The notes under the pieces: model-generated
Told to the model about the DNA's origin: nothing
The model's database searches: none
What the model saw: the letters and a program-made list of their open reading frames with translations, nothing else
Position numbers and translations under genes: made by a program
Shown: positions 1 through 6,204 of the stretch, piece by piece
Numbering within the stretch: position 1 is the first letter of the stretch
How the letters are laid out: every line of letters begins with the position of its first letter
Origin: Acetothermia bacterium UBA3571
Lineage (GTDB): Bacteria > Bipolaricaulota > Bipolaricaulia > Bipolaricaulales > Bipolaricaulaceae
Direction: 5' to 3'
DNA: 13,101 nucleotides
Assembly (NCBI GenBank): GCA_002375995.1
Contig: DFNI01000025.1
Span: 1 to 13,101 of the forward strand

Positions 1-2
1 AC

Positions 3-23
3 ATTTTCAACGAGGCACTTCGG
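3..23 (+). repeat. Left copy of a perfect 21-bp terminal inverted repeat
   Basis: Bases 3-23 are the exact reverse complement of bases 13081-13101, the last bases of the window. After four non-matching bases, both ends (read inward) also share TTGAC, which on this side belongs to the -35 box of the first promoter. A chance 21-bp match in 13 kb is very unlikely. It could be an element end, a dispersed promoter-associated repeat, or a k-mer-sized overlap left by a de Bruijn assembler at a repeat boundary. Confidence 0.85.
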
Positions 24-27
24 CCCC

Positions 28-55
28 TTGACAGGGGAGGTGGTGGCGCTAAAAT
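28..55 (+). promoter_or_regulatory. Sigma-70-like promoter of the redox operon
   Basis: A perfect TTGACA (28-33) and a TAAAAT (50-55) are separated by 16 bp. Transcription would start near 62, about 20 bases before the first ATG at 83. It is the best promoter match in the window. It lies directly upstream of the Rrf2-type regulator, so that regulator probably acts on it. Confidence 0.7.
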
Positions 56-60
56 AAGCA

Positions 61-75
61 AAAAAGGATCTTTTT
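61..75 (+). promoter_or_regulatory. Inverted repeat at the transcription start, candidate Rrf2 operator
   Basis: AAAAAG (61-66) and CTTTTT (70-75) form a perfect 6-bp inverted repeat around GAT. It lies just after the -10 box and includes the only Shine-Dalgarno-like AGGA (65-68), which sits about 14 bases before the ATG, further than usual. Rrf2 proteins bind dyads at their own promoters, so autoregulation here is plausible. Folded in RNA, the element could also hide the ribosome site. The operator role is inferred from position only. Confidence 0.35.
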
Positions 76-82
76 ATCAGAG

Positions 83-496
83 ATGTTCCCCCAAGCGGTG
101 AAGTACGCGGTAGCAAGCTTGATCGAGCTCGCCCGCCGCGGCGGGCAGAGGAACCTGGTGAAGATCAAGGACCTCGCCTCCGACCTCGGCATTCCCTATC
201 CCTTTCTCGCCAAGATCTTCCCCCAGCTCGTGCGGGCGGGGATCGTGACCTCGATACGCGGCCGGGGTGGGGGCGTTCGCTTCGCCCGACATCCCTCAGA
301 GGTGAGCCTAGCCGACGTCATTAGAGCCATCGAGGGCGATAGGTTCTTCGACGACTGTCTCCTCAACCTCGATCCCTGCAGGGGACACGAGGATACGTGT
401 CCCTACGTGAACCTCTGGGACCCGGTGCGCGATCGGATCCGGGAATTCATGGAATCTCTCACCATCGGGGAGCTCGCGAAAAGGAGAACGGAATGA
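83..496 (+). CDS. Rrf2-family transcriptional regulator, probable Fe-S cluster sensor
   Basis: The 137-residue protein has the normal length and layout of Rrf2 regulators (IscR, NsrR, RsrR). A winged helix occupies about residues 1-70, with a recognition-helix region near 28-50 and the Gly-rich wing GRGGGVRFA at 60-68. Three cysteines, C92, C99 and C106 (CX6CX6C), occupy the loop that binds a [2Fe-2S] or [4Fe-4S] cluster in cluster-containing members. The sequence therefore supports cluster-based sensing of NO, oxygen or redox state. The ATG at 83 gives the family-typical N terminus (MFPQAVKYA). Its stop codon overlaps the next ATG (ATGA, 493-496), so it is translationally coupled to the hemerythrin gene. 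Such a first gene usually controls its own operon. Cysteine spacing alone does not distinguish NsrR-like from IscR-like function. Confidence 0.9.
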   Translation: MFPQAVKYAVASLIELARRGGQRNLVKIKDLASDLGIPYPFLAKIFPQLVRAGIVTSIRGRGGGVRFARHPSEVSLADVIRAIEGDRFFDDCLLNLDPCRGHEDTCPYVNLWDPVRDRIREFMESLTIGELAKRRTE

Positions 497-1668
497 GCGA
501 ACTCATCGGAAGGGATCGCAAGGAAACCCTGAAGGAACTCCTGCGGCGGCTGCATGCTGGGGAGCCCCCCGAAGCGTTGGTCCCAGAATTCAAGGAGAAG
601 CTGAGCAACGTATCGCCGCTTGAGATCGCCCAGATCGAACAGGAGCTCGTGCGGGAGGGCATACCCCGGGAAGAGATCCGCAAGCTCTGCGAGGTGCACC
701 TGGCCCTCTTCCGGGAGTCCTTGGAAGAGCAGGAGCCCCTCGCGCCCCCATGGCACCCCGTCCACGTCCTCATGGCCGAGCACAAACACATGGTCGAAGC
801 GGGGAAAAAGCTCCTCGATGCGGCCAAGGCCCTGGACAGCTCCCGGGAGAAGGAGAAAGAATTCCGGGAGACATTCGAGAAGCTCCTCGGTACTGAGTCC
901 CACTACACCCGGGAGGAAAACGTGCTCTTCCCGTATCTGGAGAAGCACGGGATCACTGAGCCCCCTGCCGTCATGTGGATGGAGCACGACCAGATCCGGG
1001 GGATCAAGAAGGCCATCGGGGACGTCCTGGAGCGGGGCGATAACGCCCGGCTGGTGGAGCTTTCCCAAGGGCTCCTCGAGGCGATGATGTCCCATTTCTA
1101 CAAGGAAAACCGTGTCCTTTTTCCCACCGCCATGGACGTAATCGGGGAGGATGAGTGGCCCGCCATCCGGGCGGAATTCGATGAGGTCGGCTACTGTTGC
1201 ATCACCCCACCACCCATGCCCGAGGAAGGCGCGGTGGAGCGGGCCGCCGCCGTGCGCGGCGCCCGGATCGAACTCCCCACCGGGAGCCTCACCGTGGAAG
1301 AGCTCACCGCGATCCTGAACTCCCTCCCCGTGGACATCACCTTCGTGGACAAAGACGACACCGTCCGCTACTTCAACGAGGCCAAGGACCGGATCTTCGT
1401 GCGCACCAAGGCCGTGCTCGGCCGCAAGGTCCAGAACTGCCACCCCCAAAAGAGCGTCCACATCGTGGAGCGAATCCTGGACGACTTCAAGAACAAGCGT
1501 CGCGACGTGGCGGAGTTCTGGATCAACTTCGGGGGGAAGCTGGTGTACATCCGCTACTTCCCCGTGTGGGGCGCGGACGGCGAGTACTTGGGCGTTATAG
1601 AGGTCACACAAGACATCACCCGCATCAAGGAGATCGAGGGCGAAAAGCGCCTCTTGGACGAGGGGTGA
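493..1668 (+). CDS. DUF438-hemerythrin-PAS domain protein
   Basis: This 391-residue protein has three parts. A DUF438-type helical domain spans about residues 10-78. A hemerythrin/HHE four-helix domain spans about 88-225, with the expected di-iron ligands H97, H137 and E141 (HYTREEN), H165 (MEHDQ), and H201 and E205 (HFYKEN). A PAS domain spans about 268-382, containing the CHP motif at 316-318. This architecture is an established family of cytosolic proteins, mostly in anaerobes. Hemerythrin domains bind O2 or NO at a di-iron centre, and PAS domains carry sensory ligands. There is no kinase, HTH or methyl-acceptor output domain. The ATG at 493 follows AAGGAG (481-486) and overlaps the regulator's stop codon; an in-frame upstream GTG at 397 would read back through the regulator and is less likely. 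It may scavenge O2/NO or signal to a partner. Confidence 0.9.
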   Translation: MSELIGRDRKETLKELLRRLHAGEPPEALVPEFKEKLSNVSPLEIAQIEQELVREGIPREEIRKLCEVHLALFRESLEEQEPLAPPWHPVHVLMAEHKHMVEAGKKLLDAAKALDSSREKEKEFRETFEKLLGTESHYTREENVLFPYLEKHGITEPPAVMWMEHDQIRGIKKAIGDVLERGDNARLVELSQGLLEAMMSHFYKENRVLFPTAMDVIGEDEWPAIRAEFDEVGYCCITPPPMPEEGAVERAAAVRGARIELPTGSLTVEELTAILNSLPVDITFVDKDDTVRYFNEAKDRIFVRTKAVLGRKVQNCHPQKSVHIVERILDDFKNKRRDVAEFWINFGGKLVYIRYFPVWGADGEYLGVIEVTQDITRIKEIEGEKRLLDEG

Positions 1669-1671
1669 GCC

Positions 1672-2022
1672 GTGTCCCGGGTGGACGAGTTTTTCGCGGA
1701 GAGGGCCCGTCTGAACGAGCTCGTGTTTTCCCGGGCGGATCTCCTCACAAAGAGGTTTTTTGCCCTGGACAACGATGCCTACGCCGACGGAGCCCTTCCG
1801 CGTAAGGTCAAAGAACTCATGGGCCTTGTGGCCTCGTTGGTCCTGCGTTGCGACGACTGTATCACCTACCACCTCGTCCGGGCCAGGGAGGCCGGGGCCA
1901 CGGCCGAGGAGCTGGTGGAGGCCATGGGCATCGCCTTGGTCGTGGGCGGCTCCATCGTGATCCCGCACCTGCGGCGGGCGTACTCGCTTCTTGCGGAGCT
2001 CGAAGGGGGAGAAGATGGCTGA
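1672..2022 (+). CDS. Carboxymuconolactone decarboxylase/AhpD-like thiol protein
   Basis: The 116-residue, all-helical protein belongs to the CMD/AhpD family. It keeps the complete AhpD relay motif E-x11-CxxC-x3-H as E48, C60-D-D-C63 and H67, with the usual alanine- and glycine-rich helix after it. In mycobacterial AhpD these residues support disulfide exchange and weak alkylhydroperoxidase activity. The GTG start at 1672 is 3 bases after the hemerythrin stop and is preceded by GAGGGG. The end overlaps the flavoprotein start by 8 bases (ATGGCTGA). Placed beside a reductase and a PDO, it is likely the thiol peroxidase or thiol shuttle of the pathway. Its true substrate cannot be read from sequence. 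Confidence 0.88.
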   Translation: MSRVDEFFAERARLNELVFSRADLLTKRFFALDNDAYADGALPRKVKELMGLVASLVLRCDDCITYHLVRAREAGATAEELVEAMGIALVVGGSIVIPHLRRAYSLLAELEGGEDG

Positions 2023-2995
2023 GCTCAAATTTCTCGTGGCTCCAGAGATCGGAAAGGCCTTGAAGGAAGACCACCCCTACGATCTCGTGATCGTGGGCGC
2101 GGGGCCGGCGGGCCTCACTGCCGCCGTCTATGCCGCCCGCAAGAAACTCGACACCCTGCTTATCTCGAAGGACATCGGGGGGCAGACCCTCCTTACCTCC
2201 GACATTGAGAACTACATGGGCTACCACTACATCTCCGGGAAGGAGCTCGCCGCCAAGTTCGAGGAGCAGGTGAAGAAGTACCCCATTGACATCGCCGTGG
2301 GCGAAGAGGTGGTGTCGCTGAGTAAAGAAGGCGATGACTTCCTCCTCACTACCGCGGGTGGGAAGCGCGTCGTGGCCCGGTCGGTGATCGTGGCCACGGG
2401 GAAACGCTCCCGGCCCCTGAACGTGCCCGGGGAGCGGGAACTGGTGGGGCGGGGAGTTTCTTACTGTGCGGTGTGCGATGCGCCGCTTTTTGCGGGAAAG
2501 GACGTGGTGGTGATCGGGGCGGGGAACTCCGGCGCCACCGCCGTGGTAGATCTCATAAAGATCGCGAACCGAATCTATGTGGTGGACATCATGCCCGGCT
2601 GGCGGGCCGACCCGGTGCTGGTGGAGCGGATCGCCGCCGCGGGGGAGAAGGTCGAGACGTTCTTCGCCCACGAGGTGGTGCGGATACTGGGGGATGAGCG
2701 GGTGGAGGGGATTGTTATCCGGCCCCGCGGGGGCGGGGAGGAGGTCGAGCTCAAGGTGCAAGGCGTATTCATCGAGATCGGCCTCATCCCCAACTCCGAC
2801 CTCGCCAAGGGGTTCCTGGAGCTCAATGAGGCCGGCGAGATCGTGGTGGACTGTCGCTGCCGTACTTCAGTCCCCGGGGTCTTCGCCGCCGGGGACGTGA
2901 CGGACGTCCCCGAAAAACAGGTGATCATCGCCGCCGGGGAGGGCGCGAAGGCCGCCCTCTCCGCGTACGCGTATCTCATCGGCCAAAGGAGGTAG
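2015..2995 (+). CDS. Thioredoxin reductase / AhpF-like flavoprotein disulfide reductase
   Basis: This 326-residue protein is a low-molecular-weight thioredoxin-reductase-type flavoenzyme. The FAD fingerprint GAGPAG starts at residue 28 and is followed by GGQ at 55-57. The redox pair is C151-A-V-C154 followed by D155. A nucleotide-binding GAGNSG lies at 168-173, and the C-terminal FAD motif FAAGDV at 290-295. Classical NADPH-dependent reductases carry HRRxxxR after the second dinucleotide fold; here the stretch reads DIMPGWRADP (191-200). That resembles AhpF and NADH-linked relatives, so NADH use is plausible. Translation starts at ATG 2015 after AAGGGGGAG. The 20-residue tail before the FAD fold is longer than in E. 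coli TrxB. PDO starts 2 bases after its stop, so the PDO is its likely electron acceptor. The split pair mirrors single-chain AhpF. Confidence 0.92.
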   Translation: MAELKFLVAPEIGKALKEDHPYDLVIVGAGPAGLTAAVYAARKKLDTLLISKDIGGQTLLTSDIENYMGYHYISGKELAAKFEEQVKKYPIDIAVGEEVVSLSKEGDDFLLTTAGGKRVVARSVIVATGKRSRPLNVPGERELVGRGVSYCAVCDAPLFAGKDVVVIGAGNSGATAVVDLIKIANRIYVVDIMPGWRADPVLVERIAAAGEKVETFFAHEVVRILGDERVEGIVIRPRGGGEEVELKVQGVFIEIGLIPNSDLAKGFLELNEAGEIVVDCRCRTSVPGVFAAGDVTDVPEKQVIIAAGEGAKAALSAYAYLIGQRR

Positions 2996-2997
2996 CG

Positions 2998-3645
2998 ATG
3001 GCGCTTCTCGATGACCACGTGAGGGAAGAGGTGAAACGGGAGCTCGCGGGACTACCCGGCGCGGTGAAACTCCTCGTCTTCACCCAGGAATTCGAGTGCG
3101 ACTACTGCGCCGAGACGCGGAGCCTGGCCGAGGAGCTCTCCGAGCTCTCCGACCGGATCGAGGTGGAGGTCCACGACCTTTTGGGATCCAAGGCCGTGGC
3201 GGAGGTGTACGGGATCGACAAGATCCCGGCCATCGTGGTGCTGGGGGAGGGAGACCGGGACTACGGGATTCGCTTCTTCGGGGTCCCGGCGGGGTACGAG
3301 TTCTCTTCGCTCCTTGAGGCGATCAAGATGGCCGCGAGCGGCGATTCGGGCCTCTCCCCGGAGGCGAAGGAAGCCCTGGCCGGGTTGAAGAATCCCGTGC
3401 ACATCCAGGTCTTCGTTACTCTAACCTGTCCCTACTGCCCCATGGCGGTGCAACTGGCGCACCGGTGTGCGGTGGAATCGGAACTTGTGCGGGCCGACAT
3501 GATCGAGGCCTCGGAATTCCCGCACCTGGCGAACCGCCACGGGGTGTACGCCGTGCCTAAGGTGGTGATGAACGAGCGGGTGAGCTTCGAGGGGGCGCTT
3601 CCCGAGAAGGCATTCGTGGATTACCTCCTGGCGGCGGGCTCCTGA
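2998..3645 (+). CDS. Protein disulfide oxidoreductase (PDO), two thioredoxin folds
   Basis: The 215-residue protein is the usual length for PDOs of thermophiles, glutaredoxin-like proteins made of two tandem thioredoxin folds. The N-terminal fold has C34-D-Y-C37 and a cis-proline candidate P77 (KIPAI). The C-terminal fold has C144-P-Y-C147 and P187 (YAVPKV). CPYC is the glutaredoxin-type active site and usually the more active one. PDOs shuttle electrons from a TrxR-like flavoprotein to protein disulfides or peroxidases in the cytosol. AphF's N-terminal domain has the same double fold. The ATG at 2998 lies behind a perfect AAAGGAGGT (2985-2993), 2 bases after the reductase stop. It is the last gene of the operon, with the terminator about 30 bases downstream. 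Both CxxC motifs are intact. Confidence 0.93.
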   Translation: MALLDDHVREEVKRELAGLPGAVKLLVFTQEFECDYCAETRSLAEELSELSDRIEVEVHDLLGSKAVAEVYGIDKIPAIVVLGEGDRDYGIRFFGVPAGYEFSSLLEAIKMAASGDSGLSPEAKEALAGLKNPVHIQVFVTLTCPYCPMAVQLAHRCAVESELVRADMIEASEFPHLANRHGVYAVPKVVMNERVSFEGALPEKAFVDYLLAAGS

Positions 3646-3673
3646 ACGGACCTCGCCCCAAAGTATGAGGCTG

Positions 3674-3700
3674 AGCCGCGACACTGGTCGCGGCTTTTTT
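3674..3700 (+). terminator. Intrinsic terminator of the redox operon
   Basis: A perfect 9-bp stem AGCCGCGAC/GTCGCGGCT (3674-3682 and 3687-3695) with a 4-base loop runs directly into six Ts. It lies 28 bases after the PDO stop. This is a textbook Rho-independent terminator and rules out an rtcA start upstream of it. Confidence 0.93.
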
Positions 3701-3714
3701 CGTGGAACTCCGGA

Positions 3715-3720
3715 TATACT
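3715..3720 (+). promoter_or_regulatory. -10 box for a probably leaderless rtcA transcript
   Basis: TATACT lies only 8-11 bases before the first usable start codons, GTG 3728 and ATG 3731. Initiation 6-8 bases downstream of this box would place the 5' end at or within a base or two of the start codon. No Shine-Dalgarno sequence has room to act. No convincing -35 box is seen: the matching region is the T-tract of the preceding terminator. Confidence 0.5.
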
Positions 3721-3730
3721 TCGGAAGGTG

Positions 3731-4774
3731 ATGCTCAGGATCGACGGGGCGCGCAAATCCGGGAGCGGGACCATCGTGCGCACCTCCGTAGCCCTGGCGG
3801 CCCTCCTCGGGGAAGAGCTCCATTTGTTCAACGTCCGGGCCAAGCGGGATAAACCCGGCCTCCGTCCCCAACACCTCCGGGCGGTGCGGGCGGTGGCGGA
3901 GCTTTCTGGCGGGGAGTTGGATGGGGCCACGGTGGGTAGCATGGAGCTTTATTTCCGGCCGGGGAAGAGGCTTTCCGGCGGCGAATACGTCTGGGACATC
4001 GGCACCGCGGGCTCCACCACCATGCTCGCCCTCACGGTCCTCCCCGTGGCTGCGTTCGCGGACCGGCCCTCCCGGTTCCGCATCCGCGGCGGCCTCTTCC
4101 AGGACTTCGCCCCCTCCGCCTTTCACACCCAGCACGTGCTCCTTCCCGCCTTGCAGACGATGGGCCTTTCGGCCGAGCTCGAGGTGGTCCGCCCCGGATA
4201 TGTCCCCAAAGGGGGAGGGATCATCGAGCTCTCGGTGTCGCCCTTGAAGGGGAGGCTGAGGCCGTTCCTGCGGGAAAAGCTCCGGGGGAAACTCCGTTTC
4301 TGGGGGATCTCGCTTGCTTCGCACCTCCGTGAACGGAAGGTCCCGGAACGGATGGCCAAGCGATGCCAGGCCGTGCTCCGGAGGCGTGGGATCGACGCCC
4401 CTTTTTCGATTCTTCACGATGAGACCGCCTCACAGCCCGGGGCGGCGTTGGCGCTTTTCGCCGAGGACGCGGACGGATGCCGGCTGGGGGCCGACCAAGC
4501 TGGGGCGCCGCGGCGCTCCGCCGAATCGATTGGGGAGACGGTGGCGCGGATGCTCCTTGCGGATCTGGACTCCGGGGCCACCGTGGATCGGCATCTAGCG
4601 GACCAGCTCATCCTCTACGCCGCTTTGGCGGAGGGGGAGAGCCGCTATCGCATTCCCTCCGTCACCGACCACGTGGAATCGAACCTCTGGCTGGTCGAGG
4701 AGATCCTGGGGGCTTCCTGGGAGATCAGGGGGAACCTCCTCGTAATCCGTGGGATCGGCTATGGGCGGGGTTAA
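3731..4774 (+). CDS. rtcA: RNA 3'-terminal phosphate cyclase
   Basis: The 347-residue protein matches RtcA in length and motifs. It has the N-terminal GSGTIVRT (residues 11-18), a Pro-rich R-P-Q-H segment (45-48), GTAGSTT (91-97), the insert-flanking GGLFQDFAPSAFHT region (120-133), PKGGG (159-163), RHLADQL (287-293), and H314 in TDHVESN. H314 corresponds to the nucleophilic histidine that is adenylylated. RtcA uses ATP to turn RNA 3'-phosphate ends into 2',3'-cyclic phosphates. Start choice: ATG 3731 gives the typical MLRIDGARKSGSG; GTG 3728 would add one residue. An open frame back to 3665 runs through the terminator and is not credible. The gene overlaps the FAU-1 homologue by 14 bases. 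No rtcB or sigma-54 rtcR is present, unlike the E. coli locus. Confidence 0.93.
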   Translation: MLRIDGARKSGSGTIVRTSVALAALLGEELHLFNVRAKRDKPGLRPQHLRAVRAVAELSGGELDGATVGSMELYFRPGKRLSGGEYVWDIGTAGSTTMLALTVLPVAAFADRPSRFRIRGGLFQDFAPSAFHTQHVLLPALQTMGLSAELEVVRPGYVPKGGGIIELSVSPLKGRLRPFLREKLRGKLRFWGISLASHLRERKVPERMAKRCQAVLRRRGIDAPFSILHDETASQPGAALALFAEDADGCRLGADQAGAPRRSAESIGETVARMLLADLDSGATVDRHLADQLILYAALAEGESRYRIPSVTDHVESNLWLVEEILGASWEIRGNLLVIRGIGYGRG

Positions 4775-5774
4775 GGTGAAGATCCGGGGGATATACGCTA
4801 CCGCCCTTACGGGGCTCCTGCTTGAACAGGGCTTCGAGATCGTCTCCCCCAGCGAGCTTATCCAGGCCCGGTTCGGGCTCACCCCGAACGAAGCACCAGA
4901 GGAGGCCTTGATCATCGACCGGCGCGACAGGCAGGGCGTCCTCATCGAGGGAGTGAAAGGGGCGGTGGAGGAGGTGGTAGGGGCCCTGCGCGATGTTCTT
5001 GTCTATGCGGTCTTCTTCCCCCTCGAGGTGAAAGGGCCCAAAGGGGGCGGGGGCAACCCTTTCGCCGCTCTCCTCGGGGCCAAGGCGAGGTTCTTGGCGG
5101 AGTTTCCGCAGCCGGTTAAGGAACTCCTGGATCAGATTCGTGCGAGGTACGTACCCACGCTCCCCGGGCATCACCACTTGAAAGTCGTTGATTCTCAGCG
5201 GGTGGACGAGGTGGAGGGTGGGATCCCGCCCGAGGAACTCCCCGCCGCCGCGGCGAGGCTCCGGGAGGAACTCATCTACCGGCACTTCGAGCCAGGACGG
5301 ACGGTGGAGGTATGGCATGGGAAGGCCCGGGGAGGGTTTTCCTGGCGTGGGGTGGTGGCGGAGTTCGTGCCCGGGGAGGTGCTGGTGTTGGAGCGCCGGT
5401 TTCGTGCAGGGGGCACCTACGATTCGCTGGAGTTGCCCAAGCGCGAGGGGGACCACGGCACGGTGGAGCTTTACGAGGGACGTTGGTGGGGGAGGCGCCG
5501 CTACTTCCGTGCCGACGGAACATCTATAGGCGAGATCTACAACATCCACACCCCGCCGGAGCTCTATCCCGATGGGGTGCGCTACCTCGACCTGGAGGTG
5601 GACGTGGTCTGCCGCCCCGACGGCGAGGTGGAACTCGTGGACGAGGAGGACTTGCGACACAAGGTGGAGGAAGGGCTCATCCCCGAAGCCTTGGGCATCC
5701 GCGCCCTAGAAGAAGCAAGATCGCTGGTTGAGGGATTGGGACGAGGCGAAATTGCCCGGTCTCGCTCACCCTGA
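4761..5774 (+). CDS. FAU-1-like AU-rich RNA-binding protein / putative ribonuclease (DUF402)
   Basis: The 337-residue product resembles the FAU-1 family first described in Pyrococcus. Its N terminus (KVKIRGIYATALT, residues 5-17) and the following SPSELIQARFGL match the RNase E/G-like S1-type part. The C-terminal half holds a DUF402 barrel (about 180-315), with the conserved run YNIHTPPEL (260-268) followed by a Tyr-Leu-Asp-Leu-Glu-Val strand. FAU-1 binds AU-rich RNA and has been linked to 5S rRNA maturation. The start is uncertain: ATG 4761 lies within the end of rtcA without a clear ribosome site, GTG 4777 follows GGCGGGG at good spacing, and GTG 4749 is also in frame. The overlap implies translational coupling with rtcA, so both probably act on RNA ends or processing. 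The family is mostly archaeal, with scattered bacterial members. Confidence 0.85.
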   Translation: MGGVKVKIRGIYATALTGLLLEQGFEIVSPSELIQARFGLTPNEAPEEALIIDRRDRQGVLIEGVKGAVEEVVGALRDVLVYAVFFPLEVKGPKGGGGNPFAALLGAKARFLAEFPQPVKELLDQIRARYVPTLPGHHHLKVVDSQRVDEVEGGIPPEELPAAAARLREELIYRHFEPGRTVEVWHGKARGGFSWRGVVAEFVPGEVLVLERRFRAGGTYDSLELPKREGDHGTVELYEGRWWGRRRYFRADGTSIGEIYNIHTPPELYPDGVRYLDLEVDVVCRPDGEVELVDEEDLRHKVEEGLIPEALGIRALEEARSLVEGLGRGEIARSRSP

Positions 5775-5796
5775 GCGAAGAGGGGCGCCTCCCCTC
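5762..5796 (+). other. Two tandem hairpins at the end of the FAU-1-like gene
   Basis: TCGCTCA (5762-5768) and TGAGCGA (5772-5778) form a 7-bp stem with a CCC loop that spans the stop codon. GAGGGG (5780-5785) and CCCCTC (5791-5796) form a second stem immediately after. No T-tract follows. They could protect the mRNA 3' end, assist Rho-dependent termination, or act as a processing site. This is seen in sequence only. Confidence 0.5.
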
Positions 5797-5800
5797 ATAA

Positions 5801-5986
5801 TCGGCCGAACCAAATTTGGATCTCGTTCAGCCTGTCTCGCCCGAAACTCTGAGCCAAACCCCGGAGGGCGGCACCATCCCGGTGGACGCCGCCTGGATGA
5901 GGAAAGACGCGGGGTACAACGTTTTAGGTAAAGCGGACAAAGCCACAGACCAGCTACACTCTTGCATCAAACCTAAGAGAAATTAG
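5801..5986 (+). other. Unrecognised open frame, possible remnant gene, in the 430-bp gap
   Basis: One frame stays open for 61 codons, from the triplet after a TAA (5798-5800) to TAG at 5984-5986. Its translation has protein-like composition, including SPETLSQTPEGGTIPVDA and WMRKDAGYNVLGKADK. There is no start codon near its beginning and no ribosome site; the first in-frame ATG is internal, near 5895. I do not recognise a family. It could be a C-terminal fragment of a decayed gene or chance openness. The rest of the 5775-6204 gap holds the hairpins and the promoter listed separately. Confidence 0.2.
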
Positions 5987-6011
5987 CCTGGTTTGCAGCT
6001 GGTTCCTTTTT
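5949..6011 (+). terminator. Candidate structured terminator or RNA element
   Basis: ACCAGCT (5949-5955) pairs perfectly with AGCTGGT (5997-6003). Inside it, AAACC pairs with GGTTT, with a further short CTAA/TTAG helix possible. CCTTTTT (6005-6011) follows one base after the outer stem. The layout is that of a long terminator hairpin with a T-tract, but the long interior bulge makes it weaker than the one at 3674. It may end the rtcA/FAU-1 transcript. Confidence 0.35.
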
Positions 6012-6177
6012 GGAGCGGGGGGTTTACAGTTGAGCCTGAACTTGGCGCTTTTCCGAGCCCCTTTGATCTGAGTTCCTCCTCACGCGAGGGGTGCCGCAGG
6101 AAGGTCCTTTGCGGAAATGTGCAGTAACCCACCGCGAGCTAGCTCCAGCGAATCCGGTGTCTCGCCCCGCGGCTGCC

Positions 6178-6183
6178 TATAAT
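6178..6183 (+). promoter_or_regulatory. Consensus -10 box (TATAAT) before the VOC operon
   Basis: A perfect TATAAT lies 22 bases before ATG 6205, with AAGGGGG (6188-6194) between as the ribosome site. No good -35 hexamer is seen 16-18 bp upstream, and the TG of an extended -10 is one base out of register. It fits initiation near 6190 for the six-gene operon 6205-9655, perhaps with an activator. Confidence 0.5.
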
Positions 6184-6204
6184 GCTCAAGGGGGTTTGAT
6201 AGAA

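Noticed and set aside
403..2028. Long minus-strand open frame of about 540 codons antisense to the hemerythrin and AhpD-like genes
   Set aside because: The plus-strand genes have clear domains, active-site residues and ribosome sites. The antisense frame is a shadow of G+C-rich codon bias and has no recognisable domain.
3665..3730. Upstream in-frame extension of rtcA
   Set aside because: It would translate through the perfect terminator hairpin at 3674-3700 and precede the family-typical start MLRIDGARKSGSG.
5922..5933. 12-bp match TTTTAGGTAAAG at 5922-5933 and 9650-9661
   Set aside because: Several 12-bp matches are expected by chance in 13 kb, and the flanks do not match.
6085..6120. T-box-like GGGGTGCCGC near the VOC operon leader
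   Set aside because: The conserved UGGNACC core of the T-box is missing, and the downstream genes are not tRNA- or amino-acid-related.
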